Source: Leifsonia sp. Root227
GTDB lineage: Bacteria; Actinomycetota; Actinomycetes; Actinomycetales; Microbacteriaceae
DNA: 64,000 bases
Assembly: GCF_001428745.1 (NCBI RefSeq)
Contig: NZ_LMIO01000002.1
Location: forward strand, 620,001 to 684,000
Direction: 5' to 3'
Made by a program: the position numbers and the translations under genes. Positions 46,015 through 54,544 of this stretch are shown one piece after another (the stretch's first letter is position 1; each line of letters starts with the position of its first letter). The notes beneath the pieces were generated by a model. It searched no databases and had not been told where the DNA came from. It saw only the letters and a program-made list of their open reading frames with translations.

Positions 46015-46922
46015 CGGGAGACCTCCGTGCGGTATTCGACCTCGTCCTGCGTCAGTTCGAGGTAGGCCTCCTCCAGGGAGGCGTTGAGGGGGGTGAGCTC
46101 GTGGAGGACGATGCCGAACTGTGCGGCGGCCTCTCCGACCTGGGCGCTGGTGAGTCCGGAGACCTCGAGGAGGCTGGCTTCGATGCCGGTGATGGTCACG
46201 TCGGCTCCCGCGATGGCGCGGGCGAGCTGCTCGGCCTGCGGGGTGCGGACGCGCACGGCGTTGCGGGTGGCGCCGGCGAGGATGTCGGCAACGGGAGCGT
46301 CCGCAAGGACGCGGCCTCTGCCGAGCACGATGATGTGGTCGGCGGTCTGCGCCATCTCGCTCATCAGGTGGGACGACAGGAACACCGTCCTGCCCTCGGA
46401 GGCGAGGTGCCTGGCGAACTGACGCACCCAGAGCACGCCCTCCGGGTCGAGGCCGTTGACCGGCTCGTCCAGGATGAGAGTGGCAGGGTCACCGAGCATG
46501 GCCGCCGCGATGCCGAGGCGCTGCCCCATGCCGAGCGAGAAGCCGCCGACGCGCTTGCCCGCGACCGCTTCGAGTCCGGCGAGGCCGATGACCTCATGCA
46601 CGCGGCGCTTGGGGATGCCGTGCGTCGCCGCCATCGCAAGCAGGTGGTTGTATGCGCTGCGGCCGGTGTGCACGGCCTTCGCGTCGAGCAGAGCTCCCAC
46701 CTCGGTGAGGGGGGACTTGTGGTCGACGTACCGCTTGCCGTTGACGATGGCCGTGCCGTGCGTCGGCCGGTCGAGTCCCATGATCATGCGCATGGTGGTG
46801 GACTTGCCCGCGCCGTTCGGGCCGAGGAAGCCGGTGACCTTGCCCGGTTGGATGGTCGCCGAGATGTCGTTGACGGCGGTCTTGGAACCGTACGTCTTTG
46901 TGAGGCGCTCGAGTTGGATCAT
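46011..46922 (-). CDS. ABC transporter ATP-binding protein
   Basis: A 303-residue ATPase with Walker A GPNGAGKST (about residues 35-43), Q-loop, signature FSLGMGQRLGIA, Walker B LILDEPVNGLD and the H-loop in FLSSHLMSE. The signature LGMGQ and a C-terminal domain place it in the BcrA/NatA multidrug exporter group. The ATG at 46922 lies six bases after TAGGGT on the minus strand. Confidence 0.93.
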   Translation of the reverse strand: MIQLERLTKTYGSKTAVNDISATIQPGKVTGFLGPNGAGKSTTMRMIMGLDRPTHGTAIVNGKRYVDHKSPLTEVGALLDAKAVHTGRSAYNHLLAMAATHGIPKRRVHEVIGLAGLEAVAGKRVGGFSLGMGQRLGIAAAMLGDPATLILDEPVNGLDPEGVLWVRQFARHLASEGRTVFLSSHLMSEMAQTADHIIVLGRGRVLADAPVADILAGATRNAVRVRTPQAEQLARAIAGADVTITGIEASLLEVSGLTSAQVGEAAAQFGIVLHELTPLNASLEEAYLELTQDEVEYRTEVSR

Positions 46923-46928
46923 GCTACG

Positions 46929-46934
46929 ACCCTA
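46929..46934 (-). promoter_or_regulatory. -10 box TAGGGT, leaderless start
   Basis: On the minus strand TAGGGT ends six bases before the ATPase ATG at 46922; no ribosome binding site lies between. Confidence 0.5.
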
Positions 46935-47030
46935 TTGAACCCGCGCCGTTTGCGACATCGGCGCGTGGTCCGGTCTCGCATCCACTGCCTGTCGTACCCC
47001 GGTACGAGGCGGATGTGCCCGGACACACGA

Positions 47031-47078
47031 GTGGTCCCCGACGCCCTGCGCAGAGAGGCGCACGGCGTCGGGGACCAC
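47031..47078 (-). terminator. Terminator after pepN
   Basis: A perfect 15-bp stem (47031-47045 with 47064-47078) extends, past one unpaired base on each side, by an inner TGCGC/GCGCA stem with a six-base loop. It lies 21 bases after the pepN stop. Confidence 0.85.
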
Positions 47079-47099
47079 GGGATGAGGTCGGCGCTGTCG

Positions 47100-49643
47100 T
47101 TAGCGGGCGTCGCGCTCCTGGGCCGCGAGCGCGCGCTCGACGCCGGCCAGGTTCTCGACCACCAGGCGGCGAAGCGCGGCCGGCTCCGCGTTGGCGGCGA
47201 GCCAGGCCTTCGTCGCGTCCCGCAGTTCGGCGTTCGCGAGCGGCGCCGGGTACATCCCGGCCACCAGGTACTCGGCGATCTTGTAGCTGCGCGACTCCCA
47301 GACGCCCTGCAGCGACGCGAAGTACGGCTCCACGAACGTGGCGAGCACACTCTTGTCCGCCGCGCGCTGGAAGCCGAGACCGGTGTAGCGCACGATCGTG
47401 TTCGGCGCGGTGTCCGTGGCGAACACCGAGTCCCAGGCGGCCTGCTTGCCCTCCTGCGTCGGGATGCTCGCTGCGGCCTGCGCGGCGAACTGCGCGCCGT
47501 TGGCGGTGTTGTCAGCGGCGAGCGCAGCGTCGATCTCCTGCGTGCCGGCCTTGCCTCCGGCGGCGAGGGCGATCAGCAGCTCCCAGGCCAGGTCGGTGTC
47601 GACCTCGAGGCCGGGCAGCGTCACGCTGCCGTCGCGCAGTGCTGCGACGGTCGCCAGCTGCTCGTCGGTCGAGGCTGCTGCGGCGAAGAACTTGACGAAC
47701 TGGAACTGCGCGTCGCTTCCCGTCTCGGCCTGCTGGGCCAGCGTCCACAGGGTGGATGCGACCTCCTCCACCGTCGCCTGCTGGCGCTCCGGCGCGACGT
47801 ACGAACCGGCGGCGAGGAGCAGCTGGCTGAGCGTCGTGCGGATCGTGGTGGACTCCGTCTCCGGCGCGATGTTGCCGAGGACGAGGCGGACGTAGTCGCC
47901 TGCCGGGGTCTCCGCGTCCCGCGTCGCATCCCAAGCTGCACCCCAGACGAGCGAGCGGGCGAGCGGGTTCTCGATGGACGAGAGGTGCTCGATGGCGACC
48001 TGGAGGGACTGCTCGTCGAGGCGGATCTTCGCGTACGCGAGGTCGTCGTCGTTCAGCAGCACCAGTGCGGGGCGGGCGAGGCCGACGAGCTCTGCGACGT
48101 CGGTGCGCTCACCGTCGACGTCGAGCTCGATGCGGTGGTCGCGCACGAGACGGCCGTCCACCAGGTTGTAGAACCCGATGGCGAGGCGGTGCGGGCGGAT
48201 GGTGGGGTAGTCCGCCGCCGCGGTCTGCAGCACGGCGAACGACGTGATCGTGCCGTCCGCATCCACCTCGATCTCCGGGCGGAGCGTGTTGACGCCCGCG
48301 GTCTCCAGCCACTTCTCCGACCAGTCGGTCAAGTCGCGGCCGCTGGTGGCCTCCAGCTCAACGAGCAGGTCGCGCAGCTCGGTGTTGGAGTGCGCGTGCT
48401 TCTTGAAGTACTGGGCGACGCCGGCGAGGAAGTCGTCCTGGCCGACCCACGCCACCAGCTGCTTGAGTACGGATGCGCCCTTGGCGTACGTGATGCCGTC
48501 GAAGTTGACCTGCACGTCTTCGAGGTCGTTGATGGTCGCGACGATCGGGTGCGTGGACGGCAGCTGGTCCTGCTTGTACGCCCAGCTCTTCTCCATCGCG
48601 GCGAAGGTCGTCCACGCCTCGTGCCACTCGGTGGCCTCCGCGGTGGCGAGGGTGGATGCGTACTCGGCGAACGACTCGTTCAGCCAGAGGTCGTTCCACC
48701 ACTTCATCGTCACCAGGTCGCCGAACCACATGTGCGCGAGCTCGTGCAGGATCGTGACGACGCGACGCTCCTTGATGGCGTCGGTGACCTTCGAGCGGAA
48801 CACGTAGGTCTCGGTGAAGGTGATCGCTCCGGCGTTCTCCATCGCGCCGGCGTTGAACTCGGGGACGAAGAGCTGGTCGTACTTCTCGAACGGGTACGCG
48901 TAGTCGAACTTCTCCTCGTAGAACGCGAAGCCCTGACGGGTCTTCTCGAAGATGTAGTCCGCATCCAGGTACTCGGCCAGCGACTTGCGCGCATAGACGC
49001 CGAGCGGGATGACGCGGCCGTCGCGGCTGGTGAGCTCGCTGTGCACCGACTCGTACGGCCCGGCGATGAGCGCGGTGATGTATGAGGAGATGCGGCTGGT
49101 GGGCGCGAACGCCCAGGTGTTCTTGCCATCGCCGGCGTCGGTGGGCTCTGGCGTGGGGGAGTTGCTCACGACGGCCCAGTGCGCGGGAGCCGTGACGGTG
49201 AAGGTGAACTCCGCCTTCAGGTCGGGCTGCTCGAACACGGCGAACATGCGGCGGGAGTCCGGGACCTCGAACTGGCTGTAGAGGTACACCTCGCCGTCGA
49301 CGGGGTCGACGAAGCGGTGCAGGCCCTCTCCGGTGTTGGTGTAGATCGCGTCCGCGACGACGGTCAGCTCGTTCTGGGCCTCGAGGCCGTCGAGCTGGAT
49401 GCGCACGCCGTCGCTGACCCGCGCGGGGTCGAGCTCGACGCCGTTGAGGGTCACAGAGTGGACCGTGCGGGTGATCGCGTCGATGAACGTCGACGATCCC
49501 TCTTCTGCGTCGAAGCGCACGGTGGTGGTGCTGAGGAACGTCTCCGGCCCCGTCGTCAGGTCGAGGACGACCTCATACGAGTTGGTGCTGACGAGCGATG
49601 CACGCTCCTGGGCTTCGACGCGGGTGAGGTTTTCTCCTGGCAA
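47100..49643 (-). CDS. pepN: Aminopeptidase N (M1 family)
   Basis: An 847-residue zinc aminopeptidase of the actinobacterial PepN type. GAMEN is at 266-270, the zinc site HELAH at 300-304 with the third ligand Glu323 in LNESFAEY, and a long helical ERAP1-like C-terminal domain follows. It trims N-terminal residues from peptides in the cytosol. The start is TTG at 49643: AAGGAG lies seven bases upstream, whereas an ATG 36 bases further up has no ribosome binding site and adds residues not typical of the family. Confidence 0.96.
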   Translation of the reverse strand: MPGENLTRVEAQERASLVSTNSYEVVLDLTTGPETFLSTTTVRFDAEEGSSTFIDAITRTVHSVTLNGVELDPARVSDGVRIQLDGLEAQNELTVVADAIYTNTGEGLHRFVDPVDGEVYLYSQFEVPDSRRMFAVFEQPDLKAEFTFTVTAPAHWAVVSNSPTPEPTDAGDGKNTWAFAPTSRISSYITALIAGPYESVHSELTSRDGRVIPLGVYARKSLAEYLDADYIFEKTRQGFAFYEEKFDYAYPFEKYDQLFVPEFNAGAMENAGAITFTETYVFRSKVTDAIKERRVVTILHELAHMWFGDLVTMKWWNDLWLNESFAEYASTLATAEATEWHEAWTTFAAMEKSWAYKQDQLPSTHPIVATINDLEDVQVNFDGITYAKGASVLKQLVAWVGQDDFLAGVAQYFKKHAHSNTELRDLLVELEATSGRDLTDWSEKWLETAGVNTLRPEIEVDADGTITSFAVLQTAAADYPTIRPHRLAIGFYNLVDGRLVRDHRIELDVDGERTDVAELVGLARPALVLLNDDDLAYAKIRLDEQSLQVAIEHLSSIENPLARSLVWGAAWDATRDAETPAGDYVRLVLGNIAPETESTTIRTTLSQLLLAAGSYVAPERQQATVEEVASTLWTLAQQAETGSDAQFQFVKFFAAAASTDEQLATVAALRDGSVTLPGLEVDTDLAWELLIALAAGGKAGTQEIDAALAADNTANGAQFAAQAAASIPTQEGKQAAWDSVFATDTAPNTIVRYTGLGFQRAADKSVLATFVEPYFASLQGVWESRSYKIAEYLVAGMYPAPLANAELRDATKAWLAANAEPAALRRLVVENLAGVERALAAQERDAR

Positions 49644-49768
49644 CGCTGACTCCTTGAAGATTCGACGGATTGTGTCCAATGGACAACCCTAGACGCATCG
49701 GCGGCGGAGGGTCAGGTGCTGTGATCCTGGTGTGCTGCAGCTGTGCTGCTGCGTCGGTGGCTCTCCCT

Positions 49769-49774
49769 AAACTG
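49769..49774 (+). promoter_or_regulatory. -10 box TAAACT, leaderless start
   Basis: TAAACT lies just before the rpiB ATG at 49780, with six bases between. Confidence 0.55.
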
Positions 49775-49779
49775 GGTGC

Positions 49780-50268
49780 ATGCGCATCCACATCGCCACC
49801 GACCACGCCGGTCTGGACTTCAGCACCCACCTTCAGGCCCACCTCGCGGAGGCCGGTCACGACGTCGTCGACCACGGCCCGCAGAGCTACGACCCGATCG
49901 ACGACTACCCGGCGTTCTGCATCAACGCTGCCAAGGCCGTCGTCGCCGACCAGCAGGCGGGCGTCGAGGCGCTCGGCGTCGTCTTCGGCGGCTCGGGCAA
50001 CGGCGAGCAGATCGCGGCCAACAAGGTGATCGGCGCTCGCGCAGCCCTCGTCTGGAACGAGAGCACGGCGCAGCTCGCCCGGCAGCACAACGACGCCAAC
50101 GTCATCTCCATCGGGGCCAGGCAGCACACGGTCGAGGAGGCGACGCGCTTCATCGACGTCTTCATCGCAGAGCCGTTCTCGCTGGAGGAGCGGCACGTCC
50201 GGCGCATCGCCCAGCTCGCCGAGTTCGAGGCGACGGGAGACATCGCAGGCAAGAACGTGGATCACTGA
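49780..50268 (+). CDS. rpiB: Ribose-5-phosphate isomerase B
   Basis: A 162-residue RpiB/LacAB-type enzyme of the pentose phosphate pathway. The N-terminal phosphate-binding Asp-His is in IATDHAGLDF; VVFGGSGNGEQIAANKV carries the active site, with Glu in place of the Cys found in the E. coli enzyme, as in mycobacterial RpiB. The stop overlaps the next start as TGATG. A TAAACT box lies six bases before the ATG. Confidence 0.95.
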   Translation: MRIHIATDHAGLDFSTHLQAHLAEAGHDVVDHGPQSYDPIDDYPAFCINAAKAVVADQQAGVEALGVVFGGSGNGEQIAANKVIGARAALVWNESTAQLARQHNDANVISIGARQHTVEEATRFIDVFIAEPFSLEERHVRRIAQLAEFEATGDIAGKNVDH

Positions 50269-51296
50269 TGCCCGAGGGTCACTCCGTCCACCGCATCGCC
50301 CGCCAGTTCGCCACCAACTTCGTCGGGCACCGCATCGCCGTGTCGTCGCCGCAGGGACGGTTCGCCGAGGGAGCGTCCCGCATCGACGGGCACGTGATGA
50401 CCGACGCCCGCGCGGTGGGCAAGCAGATGTTCCTGGAGTTCGACAACGGGCTCTGGCTGCGCATCCACCTGGGCATCTACGGCGCGTGGGACTTCGCGGG
50501 CGACATCAGCGTCGACCCGACCATCGCGGCGGCGAACGGGCGGATGGGGCAGACCAACCAGCGCGGGACGGTGCTGGAGGATGCGGACGGCGCTGATCTC
50601 GATGGCGCCGTTCTGGATGGCGCCGTTCTGGACAGTGCTGGGGAGAACTCCCTGCACAGCATCGGCGCGCCGCGGCGCACGCGGCTGCGCATGGCGGAGT
50701 CGGAGAAGGTGGAGGACGAGATCACCACGTTCCCGCCGGAACCGATCGGTCAGGTGCGGGTGCGACTGCTGAGCGACACCGCCGTCGCCGACCTCCGCGG
50801 ACCGACGGCCTGCGAGGTCCTCGATCCCGCCCAGGTGGATGCGGTGATCGCCAAACTCGGACCCGACCCGCTCCTGCAGCACGACCAGGCGGCGGAAGAC
50901 CGCTTCGTCGCCGCCGTGCGCAAGAAGCAGACGTCGATTGCCCTGTTGCTGATGGATCAGAACGTCGTCGCAGGCATCGGCAACGTCTACCGCGCAGAGC
51001 TGCTGTTCCGCGCCCGCCTCAACCCGCACACGCCGGGCAAGCTGGTGCAGGAGGACACGGCGCGAGCGCTCTGGCAGGACTGGGCGAAGCTGCTGCGGAT
51101 CGGCGTCGAGACCGGCCAGATGATGACCATGGACGACCTCGACCCCGAGAGCTACCGCAAGGCGATGGCGAGCCGCGAGGACAGGCACTGGGTGTACAAG
51201 CGCGAGGGCCTGCCGTGCCGGATCTGCGGCACGCACATCGTGATGGAGCTCCTGGGAGGGCGCAAACTGTACTGGTGCCCGAAGGACCAGGCCTGA
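50268..51296 (+). CDS. Fpg/Nei-family DNA glycosylase (endonuclease VIII-like)
   Basis: A 342-residue base-excision enzyme. It starts MPEGHSVHRIA (catalytic Pro2 and Glu3), has the conserved Lys in GKQMFLEF, the helix-two-turn-helix in LMDQNVVAGIGNVYRAELLF, and a C-terminal zinc finger. The finger reads Cys317, Cys320, Cys337 and Asp340, so the fourth Cys is replaced by Asp. An insert of about 25 residues with two 15-bp repeats (DGAVL twice) separates the two domains. It is likely to remove oxidised pyrimidines. Confidence 0.92.
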   Translation: MPEGHSVHRIARQFATNFVGHRIAVSSPQGRFAEGASRIDGHVMTDARAVGKQMFLEFDNGLWLRIHLGIYGAWDFAGDISVDPTIAAANGRMGQTNQRGTVLEDADGADLDGAVLDGAVLDSAGENSLHSIGAPRRTRLRMAESEKVEDEITTFPPEPIGQVRVRLLSDTAVADLRGPTACEVLDPAQVDAVIAKLGPDPLLQHDQAAEDRFVAAVRKKQTSIALLLMDQNVVAGIGNVYRAELLFRARLNPHTPGKLVQEDTARALWQDWAKLLRIGVETGQMMTMDDLDPESYRKAMASREDRHWVYKREGLPCRICGTHIVMELLGGRKLYWCPKDQA

Positions 51297-51374
51297 GCGC
51301 TCCGCGTATGGGCGACGATCTGGTGCTGAACACCGCCCGAGCCTGACCAAGCCGACCCCGACCGGAGACAGCCG

Positions 51375-52013
51375 ATGAGACAGAACCCCAGCTTCGCCCT
51401 CGCCGACGTGGAGGAGATCAAGCGGCTGATCCGTCTGAACCCGTGGGCGACGATCGTCAGCAGCATCGCGGAGGGGCTGGTCGCCTCGCACTACCCGATC
51501 CTGGTCGACGAGTCGCGCGACGAGCTCTCGATCGTCACGCACGTCGGCCGTCCGGACGACCTGGTGCACGAGCTGGGGCAGCACGAGATCCTCGTGGTGG
51601 TGCAGGGGCCGCACGGCTACATCTCGCCAGGCTGGTACGACGCCAACCCGGCCGTGCCCACCTGGAACTTCACGGCAGCGCACCTGGGCGGCGTGCCGGA
51701 GATCCTCAGCGACGAGGAGAACTTCGAGGTGCTCGGCAAGCTGGTCGACCACTTCGAGGACAGGATGCCAGAACCGCGAAGGATGCTCGGCGCACCCGCG
51801 GACGCGGCGTACGCGCAGCGCATCTCCTCCGGCACCGTCGGGATGCGCCTGACGCCCACGAAGATCGTCGCGAAGAGCAAGCTCAGCCAGAACAAGCCGG
51901 CAGAGACGGTCGACAGGATCATCGGCGAACTCGAAGGCGACGGCGTGTACGCCAGCCGCGACCTGGCGGCGGAGATGCGCAGGGTGCACGACCGGATGCG
52001 CGCGGCGCGGTGA
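51375..52013 (+). CDS. FMN-binding negative regulator (PaiB-like)
   Basis: A 212-residue protein of the PaiB family, a split-barrel flavin-binding fold. Landmarks are MRQNPSFALADVEEIKRLI at the start, ASHYPILVDE, VQGPHGYISPGWYD and VPTWNFTAAHLGG. In Bacillus PaiB represses sporulation and protease genes; here the role is unknown. It overlaps the amidohydrolase start by GTGA. Confidence 0.92.
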   Translation: MRQNPSFALADVEEIKRLIRLNPWATIVSSIAEGLVASHYPILVDESRDELSIVTHVGRPDDLVHELGQHEILVVVQGPHGYISPGWYDANPAVPTWNFTAAHLGGVPEILSDEENFEVLGKLVDHFEDRMPEPRRMLGAPADAAYAQRISSGTVGMRLTPTKIVAKSKLSQNKPAETVDRIIGELEGDGVYASRDLAAEMRRVHDRMRAAR

Positions 52014-53623
52014 CGCAGCAGGGGAGCAGCGCAGAGGCGGTGCTGCTGCGCGGGGCACGCCTGCCCGGCGTGGACGGCGAGCACGATGTGCTGCTGCGCG
52101 ACGGGGCGATCGTGGCCGTCGGCGATGCCGGGAGCGTGGCTGCACGGGACTTCGGTGCCGTGGGGACCGTTCGGCAGGTGCAGCTCGACGGACGGTGGAT
52201 CGTTCCAGGGCTGTGGGACCAGCACGTGCATTTCACCCAGTGGGCGCAGACCGCACGGCGGCTCGACCTCTCGCGGGCACGATCGGCGGCGGAGGCGGCC
52301 GACCTCGTGCGTGCGCGCATCGCAGCGGAGGACGCGGAGCAGCCGCGGAGCCCGGCAGGCGGGTCGCGCCGGGCAGGGGAGCGGGCGGCGGCGGAGCCGC
52401 TGGTCGGCTTCGGGTTCCATGACGCGCTCTGGCCGGACCAGCCCACCCGCGCCCTCCTGGATGCGGCAGCGGACGGCCGCGCTGTCGTCCTGATCGCCGG
52501 CGACCTGCACTGCTCCTGGCTGAGCACGGCGGCCGCGCGACGGTTCGCGCCCGAGACGGCAGACGATCCGTCCGCAGCTGTGTTGCGCGAGGACGCGAGC
52601 TTCGCCGTCACCAGCCTGCTCGCCGCTGCCGACGACGCCACCCTCGACCGGTGGGCGGCCGAGGCGGCGTCGGCGGCAGCCGCGCGTGGCGTGGTCGGGA
52701 TCGTCGACCTCGAGTACGGCTGGAACCTGGAGGTGTGGCAGCGCAGGATGGCCGGGGGCGCATCCACCGGCGCCGGTGTGTCCACCGGCTCCGGCGCATC
52801 CGGTGGTTCGGCTGCGGCGCTCAGGGTCGAGTTCGGCATCTACCCCGACGACCTGGAGCGCGCCATCGCGGCCGGGCTGCGCACGGGAGACGTCATCGAC
52901 GGCACGGACGGCCTGCTCACGGTGGGACCGGCGAAGATCATCAGCGACGGCTCCCTCAACACGCGCACCGCACTGTGCGTCAGCGCGTATCCCGACGGAG
53001 GGCACGGCGTCGCCAATCTCACGAACGCCGAACTCGTCGAGTGGATGCGGCGCGCAGCCTCCTCCGGCATCGAACCCACCGTGCACGCGATCGGCGACCG
53101 CGCGAACACGCTGGCGCTCGACGCGTTCGAGACGGTCGGCTGCCGGGGACGGATCGAGCACGCACAGCTGGTCTCGGCCGTTGACGTGCCGCGCTTCGCC
53201 GGGCTCGGCGTCACCGCGAGCGTCCAGCCCGAGCACGCGATGGACGACCGCGACGTCGCAGACGCGCTCTGGGCCGGCCAAACCGACCGTGCGTTCCCTC
53301 TTGCGGAACTGCACGCCTCCGGCGCAACCATCGCCTTCGGCTCCGACGCTCCCGTCGCGCCGCTCGATCCGTGGATCGCGCTGTCGGCCGCCGTCACCCG
53401 GTCGCGCGACGGCCGGTCGCCGTGGCACCCTGAGCAGGCGCTGTCCAGGGAGGCCGCGCTGCGCGCATCCACCCGGTCGAGCATCCAGGCGGGCCAGCCG
53501 GCGGACATCGCGGTGCTCGACGCCGACCCGTTCACCTGCCTGGCCGCCGACCTGCGTGGGATGCCCGTGGCCGCGACGCTGCTGGCCGGCCGCTTCACGC
53601 ACGACACGCTCGGCTGGGCGTAG
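52010..53623 (+). CDS. Amidohydrolase (Amidohydro_3, YtcJ-like)
   Basis: A 537-residue metal-dependent hydrolase. The metal-binding His-x-His is in WDQHVHF (72 and 74), further ligands in EPTVHAIGDRA, and the late Asp in FGSDAPVAPLDPW. The start is a small beta-sandwich, also rebuilt at the end (GQPADIAVLDADP). An inserted Gly/Ser/Ala stretch (about 245-265) looks like a linker. The substrate is unknown. Its GTG overlaps the PaiB stop. Confidence 0.92.
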   Translation: MTQQGSSAEAVLLRGARLPGVDGEHDVLLRDGAIVAVGDAGSVAARDFGAVGTVRQVQLDGRWIVPGLWDQHVHFTQWAQTARRLDLSRARSAAEAADLVRARIAAEDAEQPRSPAGGSRRAGERAAAEPLVGFGFHDALWPDQPTRALLDAAADGRAVVLIAGDLHCSWLSTAAARRFAPETADDPSAAVLREDASFAVTSLLAAADDATLDRWAAEAASAAAARGVVGIVDLEYGWNLEVWQRRMAGGASTGAGVSTGSGASGGSAAALRVEFGIYPDDLERAIAAGLRTGDVIDGTDGLLTVGPAKIISDGSLNTRTALCVSAYPDGGHGVANLTNAELVEWMRRAASSGIEPTVHAIGDRANTLALDAFETVGCRGRIEHAQLVSAVDVPRFAGLGVTASVQPEHAMDDRDVADALWAGQTDRAFPLAELHASGATIAFGSDAPVAPLDPWIALSAAVTRSRDGRSPWHPEQALSREAALRASTRSSIQAGQPADIAVLDADPFTCLAADLRGMPVAATLLAGRFTHDTLGWA

Positions 53624-53733
53624 CCCGCGCAGTCGAGGAACCGGCGCCCGCCGAGCAGCGCTCGTCTGCGCGAGGGAGGTGCCGTCGCCGGACGCCACCC
53701 CACACGCGCATCCACAGGCCACGGCACGCTAAT

Positions 53734-53797
53734 CGACGGGATGCCAGTATCTGCGCGCGATATCCCTGCCCTGAGCGCAGTCACTGTCATCTCGTCG
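53734..53797. repeat. Hairpin repeat family B, copy 1
   Basis: Left arm CGACGGGATGCCAGTATC and right arm GCGCAGTCACTGTCATCTCG with the final TCG form an imperfect stem. It lies between convergent genes and matches the copy at 57617-57677. Confidence 0.7.
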
Positions 53798-53820
53798 GGC
53801 ATGCGCCGGCCCCGGGACGG

Positions 53821-53858
53821 CGAATGGCCCAGGATCGTCGACGATCCAGGGCCATTCG
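53821..53858. terminator. Hairpin after dps and amidohydrolase
   Basis: Two stacked perfect stems, CGAATGGCCC/GGGCCATTCG outside and GGATCGTC/GACGATCC inside, have a single A-A mismatch between them. It lies in the gap between convergent genes. Confidence 0.75.
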
Positions 53859-53884
53859 ATGCGGGCGTGCCGCGGAAGGCTGCG

Positions 53885-54367
53885 CTACTTGCTGATGTGC
53901 GCGAACAGGAACCAGCGGTCCTTGTCGAGGCCGCGGGCGATCTCGATGGCGATGTCCTGGCTGGTCTGGTCGAGCTCGTCGAGTTCCTTGACGGCGGCGT
54001 TCACGTTGGCGAGGGCAGCGTCGATCTGGCCGATGACCTCGGCGATGGTGTCGTTCGACTGGCGGAAGCCTGCGGTGAGCTCGGTCGTGCTGGTCTTGGC
54101 TGCGACCGTGCCGAGGCGGGCGTCAACGGGGAGACCGAGGGCGACGATGCGCTCCGCGGCGAGGTCGGCCCACTCCTGGGCGTGGTCGACGATGACGTCG
54201 AGCAGCTCGTGCACGCCGATGAAGTTGGCTCCGCGCACGTGCCAGTGGGCCTGCTTGCCGTTGACGACGAGGGCGGTGAGGTCGATGACCACGGGGCTCA
54301 GGAACTGGGCGACTCCGGCGGCGACGTCGGGGTTCGAAACACTCTGGGTTGCGGCGATGTCCGTCAT
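53885..54367 (-). CDS. dps: Dps-family ferritin-like DNA-protection protein
   Basis: A 160-residue four-helix protein. The Dps ferroxidase signature is clear: LVVNGKQAHWHVRGANFIGVHELLD (in part) and VDHAQEWADLAAERI, with His, Asp and Glu across a dimer interface. It should form a 12-mer that stores iron and shields DNA during starvation or peroxide stress. The N-terminus is short and lacks the Lys-rich tail, so DNA binding may be weak. It faces a two-component system across 177 bases. Confidence 0.94.
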   Translation of the reverse strand: MTDIAATQSVSNPDVAAGVAQFLSPVVIDLTALVVNGKQAHWHVRGANFIGVHELLDVIVDHAQEWADLAAERIVALGLPVDARLGTVAAKTSTTELTAGFRQSNDTIAEVIGQIDAALANVNAAVKELDELDQTSQDIAIEIARGLDKDRWFLFAHISK

Positions 54368-54544
54368 GGGTTGGCGTCCTTTCTGCTGACTGAAGACAAC
54401 GCTACGCGTCCACAGGAATTCCGCAACGAAGCTGAGCCTCCGCTAACTAAGGGTGGGATAACCCCCGCACAGGTCCGGGCGGCCGCCCGATACCAGCGCC
54501 GGCGCCGGTTCGGGAGGCTGGAGGAACACGAAGGAGACCACACC

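Noticed and set aside
45996..49085. A 1,029-codon open frame on the plus strand opposite the ABC ATPase and pepN
   Set aside because: It is a by-product of high GC at third codon positions of pepN and the ATPase; the composition is Arg/Gly/Val/Asp-rich with no domain, and the opposite strand has complete catalytic motifs.
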